DNA of 64,000 bases from Anaerostipes sp. (GTDB taxonomy: Bacteria; Bacillota; Clostridia; Lachnospirales; Lachnospiraceae), in contig JAQWFL010000013.1 of the NCBI GenBank assembly GCA_028704435.1, forward strand, positions 1-64,000, written 5' to 3'. The translations under genes were made by a program, and so were the position numbers. Below are positions 26,332-34,507 of this stretch, in pieces (the first letter of the stretch is position 1; the number at the start of each line of letters is the position of its first letter). The notes below the pieces were generated by a model. The model did not search any database. It was given only the letters and a program-made list of their open reading frames with translations, and was not told where the DNA came from.

Positions 26332-27483
26332 ATGAAAAAAGAAGTTTTAATAAAAAAATATAATAATTACATTGTAAGTGCGTTGCTTTATGATGGAAAT
26401 ATAGTAGAATTTGATGTAAAAGATACAAATGAAGTAAGTGAAATTGGAAATATATATACTGGTAAAGTAAAAAATATTGTGGCTAATATTCAAGGAGCCT
26501 TTGTGGAAATCAAGGATAAACAGCTTTGTTTTTATCCTCTGGATGAATGCCAAAAGAGAGATAAATTAAAAATAGACGATGAAATACTTGTTCAAATTAA
26601 AAAAGATGGAACCAAAGAAAAAAAGCCTTTGGTGACAGAAAATATTGAATTAAGTGGACAATACCTGGTTTTAACAGGGAACAAAAGTTTTGTTGGAATT
26701 TCCAATAAAATTACATCTAGAAAAGTGAAACAATATCTAAAAGAGTTGTGTGCGCCTTATGTGAAAGACGAATTTGGATTTATTGTCAGAACCAGTGCTG
26801 AGAATGTATCGGAAGAAATATTGGTTGAAGAGATGAAGGCATTAACATTAAAATATGAAAAATTGATACAAAAGCTTGAATTTGTAACACCTTTTCAATA
26901 TGTTGGTTCTAGTCAGAGTGAGGAATTGAGTATGGCCTTTGATCTTTATCCAGGTCAGGTGGAACAAATTATAACAGATAATGAAGAAATTGCTCTTTTA
27001 TATGAAGAGAGTGGATATAAGGTACACATATTAAATGAGAAAGACAACTCGATCAATCGGATTTATCGAATGAAACATATATTAAGGGAGGCAATGAGCC
27101 AAAAGGTATGGCTTAAATCTGGAGGATTTCTGGTGATTCAAAAGACAGAAGCGATGTATGTGATTGATGTGAATTCTGGGAAATCCATTGGAAAAGGAAA
27201 CAAAGAGAAGCATATCATTAAAATTAATCAAGAGGCAGCAAAAGAGATTGCAAGACAAATGAGACTTAGAAATATGTCGGGCATTATTATGATTGATTTT
27301 ATTGATATGAAGACAAAGGAATCAGAAAATGAATTGCTGAATATATTTTCTTCTTATGCAAAAAATGATTCAAAGAAAGTTACAGTCTTAGATATTACTC
27401 AGCTTGGAATTATGGAAGTCACCAGAAAGAAAGAAAAAGTTTCTCTCATTGAAACAAATCTTAAAAATATGTTGACAGATTAG
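26332..27483 (+). CDS. rng: Ribonuclease E/G family protein
   Basis: The 383-residue protein contains an S1-type segment near residues 35-95 (IYTGKVKNIVANIQGAFVEI) and the DNase I-like catalytic domain with YVIDVNSGKS and IIMIDFIDM, whose Asp residues bind magnesium. It is shorter than proteobacterial RNase G and lacks the C-terminal Zn-link cysteines, as in other Clostridia. The role would be RNA processing or decay, including 16S 5' end maturation. The start at 26332 follows AGAGGTG. It precedes rplU-rpmA, a conserved arrangement; the L21 promoter lies within its last codons. Confidence 0.88.
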   Translation: MKKEVLIKKYNNYIVSALLYDGNIVEFDVKDTNEVSEIGNIYTGKVKNIVANIQGAFVEIKDKQLCFYPLDECQKRDKLKIDDEILVQIKKDGTKEKKPLVTENIELSGQYLVLTGNKSFVGISNKITSRKVKQYLKELCAPYVKDEFGFIVRTSAENVSEEILVEEMKALTLKYEKLIQKLEFVTPFQYVGSSQSEELSMAFDLYPGQVEQIITDNEEIALLYEESGYKVHILNEKDNSINRIYRMKHILREAMSQKVWLKSGGFLVIQKTEAMYVIDVNSGKSIGKGNKEKHIIKINQEAAKEIARQMRLRNMSGIIMIDFIDMKTKESENELLNIFSSYAKNDSKKVTVLDITQLGIMEVTRKKEKVSLIETNLKNMLTD

Positions 27484-27500
27484 GGTGAGATTGTTATAAT
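27472..27500 (+). promoter_or_regulatory. Promoter for the L21 operon
   Basis: TTGACA and TATAAT are perfect consensus hexamers with a 17-base spacer. The promoter overlaps the end of the RNase gene. Confidence 0.85.
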
Positions 27501-27506
27501 GTTTGA

Positions 27507-27572
27507 GTATGCCGCACAGCGAGGTTTAAGTATTCGATAGGGAATCACCATAGCTGGCGAGAATTATGATAG
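27507..27572 (+). ncRNA. L21 leader (ribosomal protein autoregulatory leader)
   Basis: The transcript start region carries GCCGCACAGCGAGGTTTAAG and CTGGCGAGAATTATG before the rplU SD, matching the L21 leader pattern of Firmicutes as I remember it. Such leaders control the rplU-rpmA operon. Structure was not computed. Confidence 0.7.
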
Positions 27573-27583
27573 GAGGAACTACT

Positions 27584-27892
27584 ATGTACGCAATTATTGC
27601 AACTGGTGGAAAACAGTACAAAGTTAGCGAAGGTGACGTAATCAAAGTTGAAAAGCTTGATGCTGAAGTTGGAGCTAAGATTACATTTGACCAAGTTTTA
27701 TTAGTTGGTGGAGATGATGTTAAAGTTGGAACACCTACTGTTGATGGAGCTAAGGTTGAAGCTAGTGTTGTTAGCGAAGGTAAAGGTAAGAAAGTTATCA
27801 TTTATAAGTATAAGAGAAAAACTGGTTACCACAAGAAAAACGGTCACAGACAATTATTTACACAAGTAAAGATTGATAGTATCGTTGGTTAA
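27584..27892 (+). CDS. rplU: 50S ribosomal protein L21
   Basis: L21 binds 23S rRNA in the large subunit. The 102-residue protein starts [18 protein letters not shown] and contains [40 protein letters not shown], the standard sequence. The ATG follows TAGGAGG; an in-frame ATG six codons upstream lies before that SD. The order L21, Prp, L27 is the normal Firmicutes arrangement. Confidence 0.98.
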   Translation: MYAIIATGGKQYKVSEGDVIKVEKLDAEVGAKITFDQVLLVGGDDVKVGTPTVDGAKVEASVVSEGKGKKVIIYKYKRKTGYHKKNGHRQLFTQVKIDSIVG

Positions 27893-27908
27893 TTTATAGG
27901 GTAGAGTT

Positions 27909-28238
27909 ATGACAAATATAACATTCTATCAAGACCATTTAGGAGTGATTCACTCACTAAAGGCAGAGGATCATGCAGGATTTGCAGAAGAAGGACAAGA
28001 TATTGTCTGTGCTGCAGTTTCGGTGCTGATCACAAATTTTGTGAATTCTTTGGAACAGCTTGCCGGTATCAAACCACAGGTTGGGATGCAGGAAGGTGAA
28101 GATGTAGAGATACATGTAGTGTTTCCAGAGGAATTAACAGATCAAGGCAAATTATTACTTGATTCATTGATTTTAGGTCTTACAGGCTTAGAGCATGAAT
28201 ATCAAAGTTATGTAAAAGTAATCTACGAGGAGGTGTAA
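27909..28238 (+). CDS. prp: Ribosomal-processing cysteine protease Prp
   Basis: Prp removes the N-terminal extension from L27 in Firmicutes, a step needed for translation. The 109-residue protein has the catalytic pair H22 (DHAGFAEEG) and C34 (DIVCAAVS) at family positions, and the C-terminal [21 protein letters not shown]. Its substrate L27, with an intact cleavage site, is encoded four bases downstream. The SD is TAGGGTAGAG, weak. Translation is probably coupled to its neighbours. Confidence 0.95.
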   Translation: MTNITFYQDHLGVIHSLKAEDHAGFAEEGQDIVCAAVSVLITNFVNSLEQLAGIKPQVGMQEGEDVEIHVVFPEELTDQGKLLLDSLILGLTGLEHEYQSYVKVIYEEV

Positions 28239-28242
28239 CAAG

Positions 28243-28524
28243 ATGATGAAAATGAACCTTCAATTATTCGCTCATAAAAAGGGAATGGGTTCTACAAAGA
28301 ATGGTAGAGATTCTGAATCTAAGAGATTAGGTGCAAAAAGAGCAGATGGACAATTTGTAAAAGCTGGTAATATTCTTTACAGACAACGTGGAACTAAGAT
28401 TCACCCAGGTGTTAACGTAGGACGCGGTGGAGACGATACATTATTCGCATTAGTTGACGGAGTTGTACGTTTTGAAAGAAAAGGTAGAGATAAGAAACAA
28501 TGTTCTGTACATCCAGTAGCATAA
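28243..28524 (+). CDS. rpmA: 50S ribosomal protein L27 with cleavable N-terminal extension
   Basis: L27 sits at the peptidyl-transferase centre. The protein starts [17 protein letters not shown]; in Firmicutes Prp cuts between F and A of the LQLFAHKKG motif, leaving mature AHKKG. The rest ([31 protein letters not shown] type) is standard. Start codons at 28243 and 28246 both lie behind AGGAGGTG, and the choice does not change the mature protein. A terminator hairpin follows 43 bases later. Confidence 0.97.
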   Translation: MMKMNLQLFAHKKGMGSTKNGRDSESKRLGAKRADGQFVKAGNILYRQRGTKIHPGVNVGRGGDDTLFALVDGVVRFERKGRDKKQCSVHPVA

Positions 28525-28567
28525 TTGCGAACTGTTTTAGATGTTAGAATAGAAACGAGTATTTTAG

Positions 28568-28600
28568 CGGCTTCAAATGCATATTTGAAGCCGTTTTACT
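28568..28600 (+). terminator. Terminator between rpmA and obgE
   Basis: CGGCTTCAAAT pairs perfectly with ATTTGAAGCCG around a GCAT loop; TTTT follows. obgE probably has partial readthrough or its own promoter. Confidence 0.8.
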
Positions 28601-28626
28601 TTGTATAAAAAAGGAAGGACAATATA

Positions 28627-29910
28627 ATGTTTGCAGATAGAGCCAATATATTAATTAAATCCGGAAAAGGTGGAGATGGACATGTAAGTTTTCGCCGTGA
28701 ACTTTATGTGCCAAATGGTGGTCCAGATGGTGGAGATGGTGGAAGAGGTGGAGATGTTATCTTTGTTGTTGACGAAGGTATCAATACACTTTCTGATTAT
28801 CGACACAAGCGTAAGTTTAAAGCTGGAGATGGACAAGAAGGTGGAAAGAAAAAATGTCATGGTGCCAACGGTGCAGACATTATATTAAAAGTTCCTGCAG
28901 GGACAGTGATTAAGGAAAAAGAATCTGGAAAAGTAATTCTAGATATGTCAAATAAAACAGAGCCTGTTGTATTACTAAAAGGTGGAAATGGTGGAAAAGG
29001 GAATCAGCATTATGCAACGCCTACCATGCAGGCACCAAAGTATGCGCAGCCAGGTGGAAAAGCACAAGAAATTGAAGTTGTTTTAGAATTAAAAGTAATT
29101 GCGGATGTTGGATTAGTGGGATTTCCTAATGTAGGAAAATCAACGTTTTTATCCAGAGTTACCAATGCAAATCCTAAAATTGCAAATTACCATTTTACAA
29201 CATTGAATCCAAATCTCGGAGTTGTAGATCTTGCAGAAGGAAAAGGATTTGTTATCGCAGATATTCCTGGAATTATCGAGGGTGCCTCTGAAGGGGTAGG
29301 ACTTGGATTTGAATTTTTGCGACACATTGAAAGAACAAAGGTTATGATTCATTTTGTGGATGCAGCGTCTGTAGAAGGAAGAGATCCAATTGCAGATATT
29401 CATGCGATTAACGATGAACTAAAGGCTTATAATGAAGAAATTTTAAAGCGCCCACAAGTGATTGCAGCTAATAAAATTGATGCCATGAGTGAAGAAGATT
29501 GTGTAGCTATGGTAGAGTTGTTAGAAGATGAATTTGGAAAGGATGGAGTTAAAGTATTTCCAATTTCGGCAGTCAGCGGAAAAGGTGTAAAGGAATTGCT
29601 GTGGCATGTTCAGGGATTATTAGAAAGTTTACCTGAGGGAGCAACAGAATTTGAACAAGAATATGAATTAGAATTCCAAGGAGAAGAAGGCGGTATTATT
29701 GTAGAGAATCCAGAAGAAGGTATTTTCACAATTGAAGGACCTAAGATTGATCGAATGCTTGGTTATACAAATCTTGAATCAGAAAAGGGATTTGATTTCT
29801 TCCAAAAATTTCTTAAGAGAAATGGAATTATTGATCAACTAAAGGAAATGGGAATCGAAGAAGGAGACACAGTAAAGGTCTACGATTTGGAATTTGATTA
29901 TTATATATAG
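28627..29910 (+). CDS. obgE: Obg-family GTPase
   Basis: ObgE links ribosome assembly with stress and sporulation signals. The 427-residue protein has the glycine-rich Obg domain (about 1-157, with GGDGGRGGDVIF), the G domain with GFPNVGKST (G1), TTLNPNLGVV (G2), DIPGIIEG (G3), NKID (G4) and SAVSGKG (G5), and a C-terminal OCT domain (about 350-427). The ATG follows AAAAAAGGAAGG. It begins a cluster with yhbY, nadD, yqeK and rsfS spaced by 0-13 bases. Confidence 0.98.
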   Translation: MFADRANILIKSGKGGDGHVSFRRELYVPNGGPDGGDGGRGGDVIFVVDEGINTLSDYRHKRKFKAGDGQEGGKKKCHGANGADIILKVPAGTVIKEKESGKVILDMSNKTEPVVLLKGGNGGKGNQHYATPTMQAPKYAQPGGKAQEIEVVLELKVIADVGLVGFPNVGKSTFLSRVTNANPKIANYHFTTLNPNLGVVDLAEGKGFVIADIPGIIEGASEGVGLGFEFLRHIERTKVMIHFVDAASVEGRDPIADIHAINDELKAYNEEILKRPQVIAANKIDAMSEEDCVAMVELLEDEFGKDGVKVFPISAVSGKGVKELLWHVQGLLESLPEGATEFEQEYELEFQGEEGGIIVENPEEGIFTIEGPKIDRMLGYTNLESEKGFDFFQKFLKRNGIIDQLKEMGIEEGDTVKVYDLEFDYYI

Positions 29911-29919
29911 GAGGTTACA

Positions 29920-30210
29920 ATGACAAGTAAACAAAGAGCATATTTAAAAAGTTTGGCGATGAAGATTCAGCCTGTCTTTAATGTAGGAAAAGGAAGTCTT
30001 TCACCAGAATTAATTGAAGGAATTCGTGAGGCAATTGATGCAAGAGAACTAATTAAAATTTCGGTGTTGCAGAACTGTAATGACGATGCCAACGAATTAG
30101 CCAATATGATTGCAGAAAGAACAAGATCTCAAGTGGTACAAGTAATTGGAAAAAAGATTGTTTTATATAAAGAATCAAGAGATCACAAAAAAATTGAATT
30201 ACCTAAATAA
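29920..30210 (+). CDS. yhbY: CRM-domain RNA-binding protein YhbY
   Basis: The 96-residue protein is a single CRM domain: MTSKQRAYLKSLAMKIQPVFNVGKGSL, a GxxG-type loop, and ISVLQNC with a C-terminal RSQVVQVIGKKIVLYKES. YhbY associates with pre-50S ribosomes. The SD TAGGAGG is nine bases after obgE. The gene order obg-yhbY-nadD-yqeK-rsfS is conserved in Firmicutes. Confidence 0.95.
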   Translation: MTSKQRAYLKSLAMKIQPVFNVGKGSLSPELIEGIREAIDARELIKISVLQNCNDDANELANMIAERTRSQVVQVIGKKIVLYKESRDHKKIELPK

Positions 30211-30222
30211 TCGAGGTGTGAG

Positions 30223-30840
30223 ATGAGAAGAGTTGGAATATTAGGCGGAACCTTTAATCCAATTCATGTGGGACATTTAATTATGGGACAGTGTGCTGGA
30301 GAGGCATTTGAATTAGAAAAAGTGCTTGTTATGCCAACAAAGAATCCAGAATACAAAGAAATCACGAAAAACGTTTCAGAAGAAGATCGCGTTCATATGA
30401 TTCAGCTTGCAATTGAAGGACACCCATTTTTTGAACTTTCCCAGCTTGAATTACAAAGAGAAGGTTATACTTATACAGCAGACACATTGGAAATACTAAC
30501 AAAAGAGTATTCTGATACAAGATTTTATTTTATTATGGGAGCAGATTCATTGTACCAGATTGAGTCATGGAAACATCCGGAAAAAATTTTATCCTTAGCA
30601 ACAATCGTTGTTGCTTCGAGAAATGATTCTGTGCGTGCCCTAAATGATCAAATAGATTATATTCAAGGAAAATACGATGCAGAGATTTATCATTTAGACA
30701 GTCCCAGCTTGGAAATATCATCTAATGATATTCGAAGGAGAGTTGGGGAAGGAAAAAGTATACGTTATTTTGTTCCCAAAAGAGTTCGTCAATATATAGA
30801 GGATAATCATTTGTATGAAAGAAAAAGAAATTCAAAATAA
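30223..30840 (+). CDS. nadD: Nicotinate-nucleotide adenylyltransferase
   Basis: NadD makes deamido-NAD from nicotinate mononucleotide and ATP. The 205-residue enzyme has GGTFNPIHVGHLIM (nucleotidyl-transfer HxGH), FIMGADSLYQIESWKHPEKIL and the C-terminal ISSNDIRRRV motif. The SD TCGAGGTG lies just before the ATG. yqeK overlaps its 3' end by 26 bases, suggesting translational coupling. Confidence 0.97.
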   Translation: MRRVGILGGTFNPIHVGHLIMGQCAGEAFELEKVLVMPTKNPEYKEITKNVSEEDRVHMIQLAIEGHPFFELSQLELQREGYTYTADTLEILTKEYSDTRFYFIMGADSLYQIESWKHPEKILSLATIVVASRNDSVRALNDQIDYIQGKYDAEIYHLDSPSLEISSNDIRRRVGEGKSIRYFVPKRVRQYIEDNHLYERKRNSK

Positions 30841-31372
30841 ATTACAAAATATATTACAAAAAAATAGATATGAGCATACATTAGGTGTTGCATATACAGC
30901 TGCAGCAATGGCTATGAGTTACGATGAAGATATAGAGAAAGCTTATTTGGCTGGATTATTACATGATTGTGCAAAGGGTTACACAGTTAAGACACAGATG
31001 GAACTATGCCGTGAATATGGAATAATAATTACAGATGGTATGCTTCACAGCCCTCAAATCATTCATCAGAGTCTTGGAAGTGTTCTAGCTAACAAAGTAT
31101 ACCATGTGGAAGATCAAAGGATATGTGATGCGATTGGAGTGCATACAACAGGAAAACCCAATATGACATTATTAGATAAGATTATTTTTATTTCTGATTA
31201 TATTGAACCCAATCGCCCTATGATTGATGGGCTGGCAAAAGCTAGAAAGCTTGCTTTTCATAATATTGATCAATGCATGGTACATATATTAAAGAGTACC
31301 ATTGAGTATTTGAAACAATCAGGAAAGAGTTTAGATTCAAGTACCGTAGAGACATATAATTATTATAAGTAG
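30815..31372 (+). CDS. yqeK: YqeK-type HD hydrolase (diadenosine tetraphosphatase)
   Basis: This HD-domain enzyme hydrolyses Ap4A symmetrically in characterised homologues. The 185-residue protein carries the metal-binding H (YEHTLGVAYTA), the HD pair in LLHDCAKG, LHSPQIIHQSLG and GVHTTGKPNMTLLDKIIFISDYIEPNR. The start overlaps nadD by 26 bases. The last residues are unremarkable. It continues the operon into rsfS. Confidence 0.95.
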   Translation: MKEKEIQNKLQNILQKNRYEHTLGVAYTAAAMAMSYDEDIEKAYLAGLLHDCAKGYTVKTQMELCREYGIIITDGMLHSPQIIHQSLGSVLANKVYHVEDQRICDAIGVHTTGKPNMTLLDKIIFISDYIEPNRPMIDGLAKARKLAFHNIDQCMVHILKSTIEYLKQSGKSLDSSTVETYNYYK

Positions 31373-31381
31373 GAGAGTAGT

Positions 31382-31723
31382 ATGGAACAATCACTTAAAA
31401 TGGTAAAACTTGTTTATGATGCGTTAGATAAGAAGTTAGCCGAAGACATACAGATTATTGATATTAGAAAAGTATCAGTAATCGCAGATTATTTTATTAT
31501 TGCAACAGGGAAGAATAAAAATCATGTACAGACATTGATTGATGATTCTCAAGAGGCTCTTGAAAAAGCAGGATTCAAAATGAGAGAAATAGAAGGATAT
31601 CGAAATGGTTCGTGGGTTCTTATGGACTTTGGTGATATTGTAGTTCATATTTTTGATGAAGAAAGTCGTAATTTTTATGACTTAGAACGTATCTGGAAAG
31701 ATGGTAAAGTAGTAATAATGTAA
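31382..31723 (+). CDS. rsfS: Ribosome silencing factor RsfS
   Basis: RsfS binds L14 and blocks subunit joining in slow growth. The 113-residue protein shows KKLAEDIQIIDIRKVSVIADYFIIATG and the DF-GDIVVHIFDEESRNFYDLERIW segment typical of the family. The SD AGGAGAG is just before the ATG. A strong terminator follows, closing the obg-rsfS operon. Confidence 0.96.
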   Translation: MEQSLKMVKLVYDALDKKLAEDIQIIDIRKVSVIADYFIIATGKNKNHVQTLIDDSQEALEKAGFKMREIEGYRNGSWVLMDFGDIVVHIFDEESRNFYDLERIWKDGKVVIM

Positions 31724-31730
31724 AAAAATA

Positions 31731-31774
31731 AAAAAGCTATTCCGTGAAAATTATTTCACAGAATAGCTTTTTTT
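31731..31774. terminator. Bidirectional terminator
   Basis: AAAAAGCTATTC pairs with GAATAGCTTTTT, extended by GTGAAA/TTTCAC with one mismatch, around ATTA. It serves rsfS and the convergent lexA. Confidence 0.9.
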
Positions 31775-32390
31775 ATATCATACTGCGGTAAAGTCCAATG
31801 ACTTTTCCTACAATATTTACATCTGAAACAATAATCGGTTCCATGTAGTCGTTCTCAGGCTGTAATCGGAAATGACCATCTTCCTTAAAGAATCTCTTTA
31901 CGGTAACAGAATCATCAATTAATGCTACAACAATATCGTTGTTTGCAGCAGATGAAGCTTCCTCTACAATAATCATGTCTCCATCATAAATACCAATATT
32001 AATCATACTGTCACCTTTTACATGTAACATAAAAGTAGCACGTTTTCCAATAAATTCTGGAAGTACAGGGAAATAATCTTCAATATTCTGTACAGCTAAA
32101 ATAGGTTCTCCTGCAGTGACTGTTCCAATGATAGGAATATTAGTAATATCTCTTCTTGTTAAAGCAAAATCATCATCAAGAATCTCGATGGTTCGTGGTT
32201 TTGTTGGATCCCTCTTAATATAACCCTTCTTTTCTAATGATTCTAAATGGGCATGGACGGAAGAAGTAGACTTGAGATGTACGGCACTGCAGATCTCTCG
32301 AACAGAAGGAGGAAACCCTCGCTCTAATATCTGTGACTTTATGTATTCTAATATCTCTTCTTGTTTTGTAGTTAATTCTAATTTCGACAT
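31773..32390 (-). CDS. lexA: LexA repressor
   Basis: LexA represses SOS genes and self-cleaves when RecA is activated. The 205-residue protein has an N-terminal winged helix (residues 1-65, GFPPSVREICSAVHLKSTSSVHAHL), the cleavage site A93-G94 in VTAGEP, the catalytic Ser S128 (KGDSMINIG) and Lys K165 (SVTVKRF). The SD AAAGGAGG is strong. It is divergent from the YneA-like gene and shares an upstream region with several LexA boxes, so both are SOS controlled and lexA is autoregulated. Confidence 0.98.
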   Translation of the reverse strand: MSKLELTTKQEEILEYIKSQILERGFPPSVREICSAVHLKSTSSVHAHLESLEKKGYIKRDPTKPRTIEILDDDFALTRRDITNIPIIGTVTAGEPILAVQNIEDYFPVLPEFIGKRATFMLHVKGDSMINIGIYDGDMIIVEEASSAANNDIVVALIDDSVTVKRFFKEDGHFRLQPENDYMEPIIVSDVNIVGKVIGLYRSMI

Positions 32391-32436
32391 AGAAACCTCC
32401 TTTTGTATTATCTATATCATACCACATCTGAAAAAG

Positions 32437-32528
32437 AAAACAAGTGTTCCGAACAAATTTTCGATAAAAGGTTGACAAACGAATGTTCGGGTAATATAAT
32501 AAGGACATAAAGAAAAAACAAATGTTCG
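32437..32528. promoter_or_regulatory. LexA boxes and divergent promoters
   Basis: Against CGAACRNRYGTTCG there are CGAACAAATTTTCG (32450-32463, 13 of 14), CAAACGAATGTTCG (32476-32489, 13 of 14) and AAAACAAATGTTCG (32515-32528, 12 of 14), plus a weaker copy at 32437. TTGACA (32472) and TATAAT (32495) with a 17-base spacer drive the rightward gene, and one box fills that spacer. Confidence 0.85.
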
Positions 32529-32547
32529 ATTAATGGAGGTAAGGGAT

Positions 32548-32856
32548 ATGAGAATATATAAGTGTAGAATAAAACTATTTTTATTTGGTGTAGTAGTGAT
32601 GATGTTTATTGTTGGGGGATTATTCATTCATGGGAATTCAGTTGTTGGAGCTGATTCAGCAAAGGAAAAGTGCTTTAAAAGTGTTCAGATTCAAGATGGA
32701 GATACCTTGTGGTCAATAGCAAAGAAACATATGACAGATGAGTATAGCACGGTGAATGATTATGTAGAAGAAGTATGTGCAGCGAATCATATTGGTGCTG
32801 ATGATATTACAGAGGGAATGTACATTGTAATTCCCTATTATGCAGCGAAGGCCTAA
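32548..32856 (+). CDS. yneA: YneA-like SOS cell-division inhibitor
   Basis: The 102-residue protein has one N-terminal membrane segment (about residues 8-32) and a C-terminal LysM domain (VQIQDGDTLWSIAKKHM...IPYY). YneA homologues delay division during SOS; the family is defined by this anchor-plus-LysM layout next to lexA. The start at 32548 follows GGAGGTAAG. The upstream promoter contains a LexA box between -35 and -10, which supports SOS induction. Confidence 0.88.
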   Translation: MRIYKCRIKLFLFGVVVMMFIVGGLFIHGNSVVGADSAKEKCFKSVQIQDGDTLWSIAKKHMTDEYSTVNDYVEEVCAANHIGADDITEGMYIVIPYYAAKA

Positions 32857-32880
32857 CTGTAATTTTTTTCATTTAAATTA

Positions 32881-32920
32881 AAAAAAGGATGTGTAGATTT
32901 GATACATCACACATCCTTTT
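32881..32920. terminator. Bidirectional terminator
   Basis: GGATGTGT pairs with ACACATCC around a 14-base loop, flanked by A and T runs. It ends yneA and the convergent amidase gene. Confidence 0.8.
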
Positions 32921-32940
32921 ATATTAATCATTTCTATATT

Positions 32941-34395
32941 TTAACGTTTGCTTGGATACGAAGAAAAAGAATTTATAATACCATTATAGATTGCTTTTCC
33001 GTATACTGTTAAGTTTTTATTCATTGTTTTTGCCTGTGTTTTATTTGAGATAAACCCAATCTCAGTCAATGTGGAAGCTGTTTTTGTGTTTCGAAGAACA
33101 GCTAATCCTGGACGGTTTACAAGTCCACGATTCTTGAATTTTGTTGCAGATTTCACGTATCCATGAATCTTGTTTGACCAGGTATAACTTTTCAAGCCTG
33201 AAGATGATTTATATCCACTTGAATTATACAGCGTTTCTGTTCCAGTGGCAGAAGCAGAGGCGGAATTTATATGAACACTGATGAATCGGTCAGCATCTAC
33301 ATTATTTGCAAGTGCGGATCTTTCTGATAAAGATGGGTAGGTATCAGAGGTTCTTGTATAGTATACTTTGTAATTACTATTCTTATCAAAGTATGATTTT
33401 GCAGCCAATACAATCTTAAGTGTCATTGTCTTTTCCACGTATCCATTGCCTGTCGCTCCAGAATCAGAACCACCATGTCCAGCATCCATAACTACAATTC
33501 GATTATAGATTTTAGTTGGTGAATCATAGTATATATAGATGTAAGAACTTGTTTCGGAAACGGCATATGCTTTGATTACATCTTTTCTTGGTCTGATGTA
33601 GATGTATGTATATCCTGAACTATATGTAACGGAATAAGATCTGAAATACTTATCTGTTTTAATTGTGTAGTTTCCTTTTGTTGCAAAGTAATTTTTATAA
33701 TTACCCTTCACTTTAATGCGAAGTCTGCGGTTACCATAGTCATCTGTTGTGGTAAATGCTCCATTTCCTAAACCAGATGGTTTTTTAATCCGAATACTGT
33801 ACTTTGAACTAGATGCTTTTACTCTTGTGTTTGCACCTCCTGTATTAGAAGCAGTACTTGTGCTAGGTGTTTTAAAGTTACCTGATTGTGAAGAGCTTGA
33901 CCAACTGTAAGTTAATCCTAAGTTCTTTGCAGTGAAATATCCAGGTACATAGATATAATTCTTTTTCCTGCTATAAGAATATACTCTTCTTGCTGGAGTT
34001 GGAAGCTTCGTTTTTTTACCATTTACATATGCGTATGTCTTTTCACAATACATGGTAATTTTCTTACTTCCTCGTTTCAATGTGATAGTCTTGTTTTTTG
34101 ATGAATAAGAATAAGTAACACCAAGTGCTTTGTTTTTTGAATATACATAATATGCAGAGTACATGGAGGTACTTGCACGACTAAAGGATGGTGCGTATGA
34201 GGATACGCTCTTCCCGTTGACTTTAATTCCTAGACATCTTTTATATTGAGCTTTTCCTGCAATCTTTAATTTATAATTTGTTCCTGGGACTGCTTTTGAT
34301 GCTGCTTGTACCTGTACATTTGTAGTTGTAAAACCTATAGCGGTTAATAGTGATATTGCTGTTAATAATTTTGTAATTTTTTTTCTATTTATCAT
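32941..34395 (-). CDS. N-acetylmuramoyl-L-alanine amidase (Amidase_3), paralogue 1
   Basis: The exported 484-residue enzyme cleaves the amide between MurNAc and L-Ala. Signal peptide about 1-31 (ending VQVQA), a copper-amine-oxidase-like wall region with SSTSTAS linker (about 35-190), an AMIN-like beta domain (about 190-300), and the Amidase_3 domain at the C-terminus with zinc-ligand DAGHGGSDSG, Glu in VEKTMTL, H in ISVHINSASA, and catalytic Glu in LTEIGFISN. The ATG at 34395 follows AAGGGTG; a GTG three codons earlier sits in that SD. The first of three tandem paralogues, with a WalR-type box upstream. Confidence 0.93.
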   Translation of the reverse strand: MINRKKITKLLTAISLLTAIGFTTTNVQVQAASKAVPGTNYKLKIAGKAQYKRCLGIKVNGKSVSSYAPSFSRASTSMYSAYYVYSKNKALGVTYSYSSKNKTITLKRGSKKITMYCEKTYAYVNGKKTKLPTPARRVYSYSRKKNYIYVPGYFTAKNLGLTYSWSSSSQSGNFKTPSTSTASNTGGANTRVKASSSKYSIRIKKPSGLGNGAFTTTDDYGNRRLRIKVKGNYKNYFATKGNYTIKTDKYFRSYSVTYSSGYTYIYIRPRKDVIKAYAVSETSSYIYIYYDSPTKIYNRIVVMDAGHGGSDSGATGNGYVEKTMTLKIVLAAKSYFDKNSNYKVYYTRTSDTYPSLSERSALANNVDADRFISVHINSASASATGTETLYNSSGYKSSSGLKSYTWSNKIHGYVKSATKFKNRGLVNRPGLAVLRNTKTASTLTEIGFISNKTQAKTMNKNLTVYGKAIYNGIINSFSSYPSKR

Positions 34396-34415
34396 ATGTT
34401 TCACCCTTTCTATGA

Positions 34416-34448
34416 CTCAATTGTAACAGAATTGTAACAATTGAGCAA
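34416..34448 (-). promoter_or_regulatory. Promoter of amidase 1 with WalR-type box
   Basis: On the minus strand TTGCTC (34443-34448), 17 bases, TACAAT (34420-34425). The spacer holds TGTTAC-AATTC-TGTTAC (34423-34439), a perfect TGTWAH-N5-TGTWAH match. CTCAATTGT and ACAATTGAG at the edges form a 9-bp inverted repeat. Confidence 0.6.
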
Positions 34449-34466
34449 GGGTTTTTGTAAGAAAAA

Positions 34467-34506
34467 AATAAGAAGCAATTCTTGTATATTAGAATTGCTT
34501 CTTATT
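34467..34506 (-). terminator. Terminator after amidase 2
   Basis: Sixteen base pairs, AATAAGAAGCAATTCT and its exact complement, with an 8-base loop. It separates amidase genes 1 and 2, so they are transcribed separately. Confidence 0.88.
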
Positions 34507-34507
34507 A

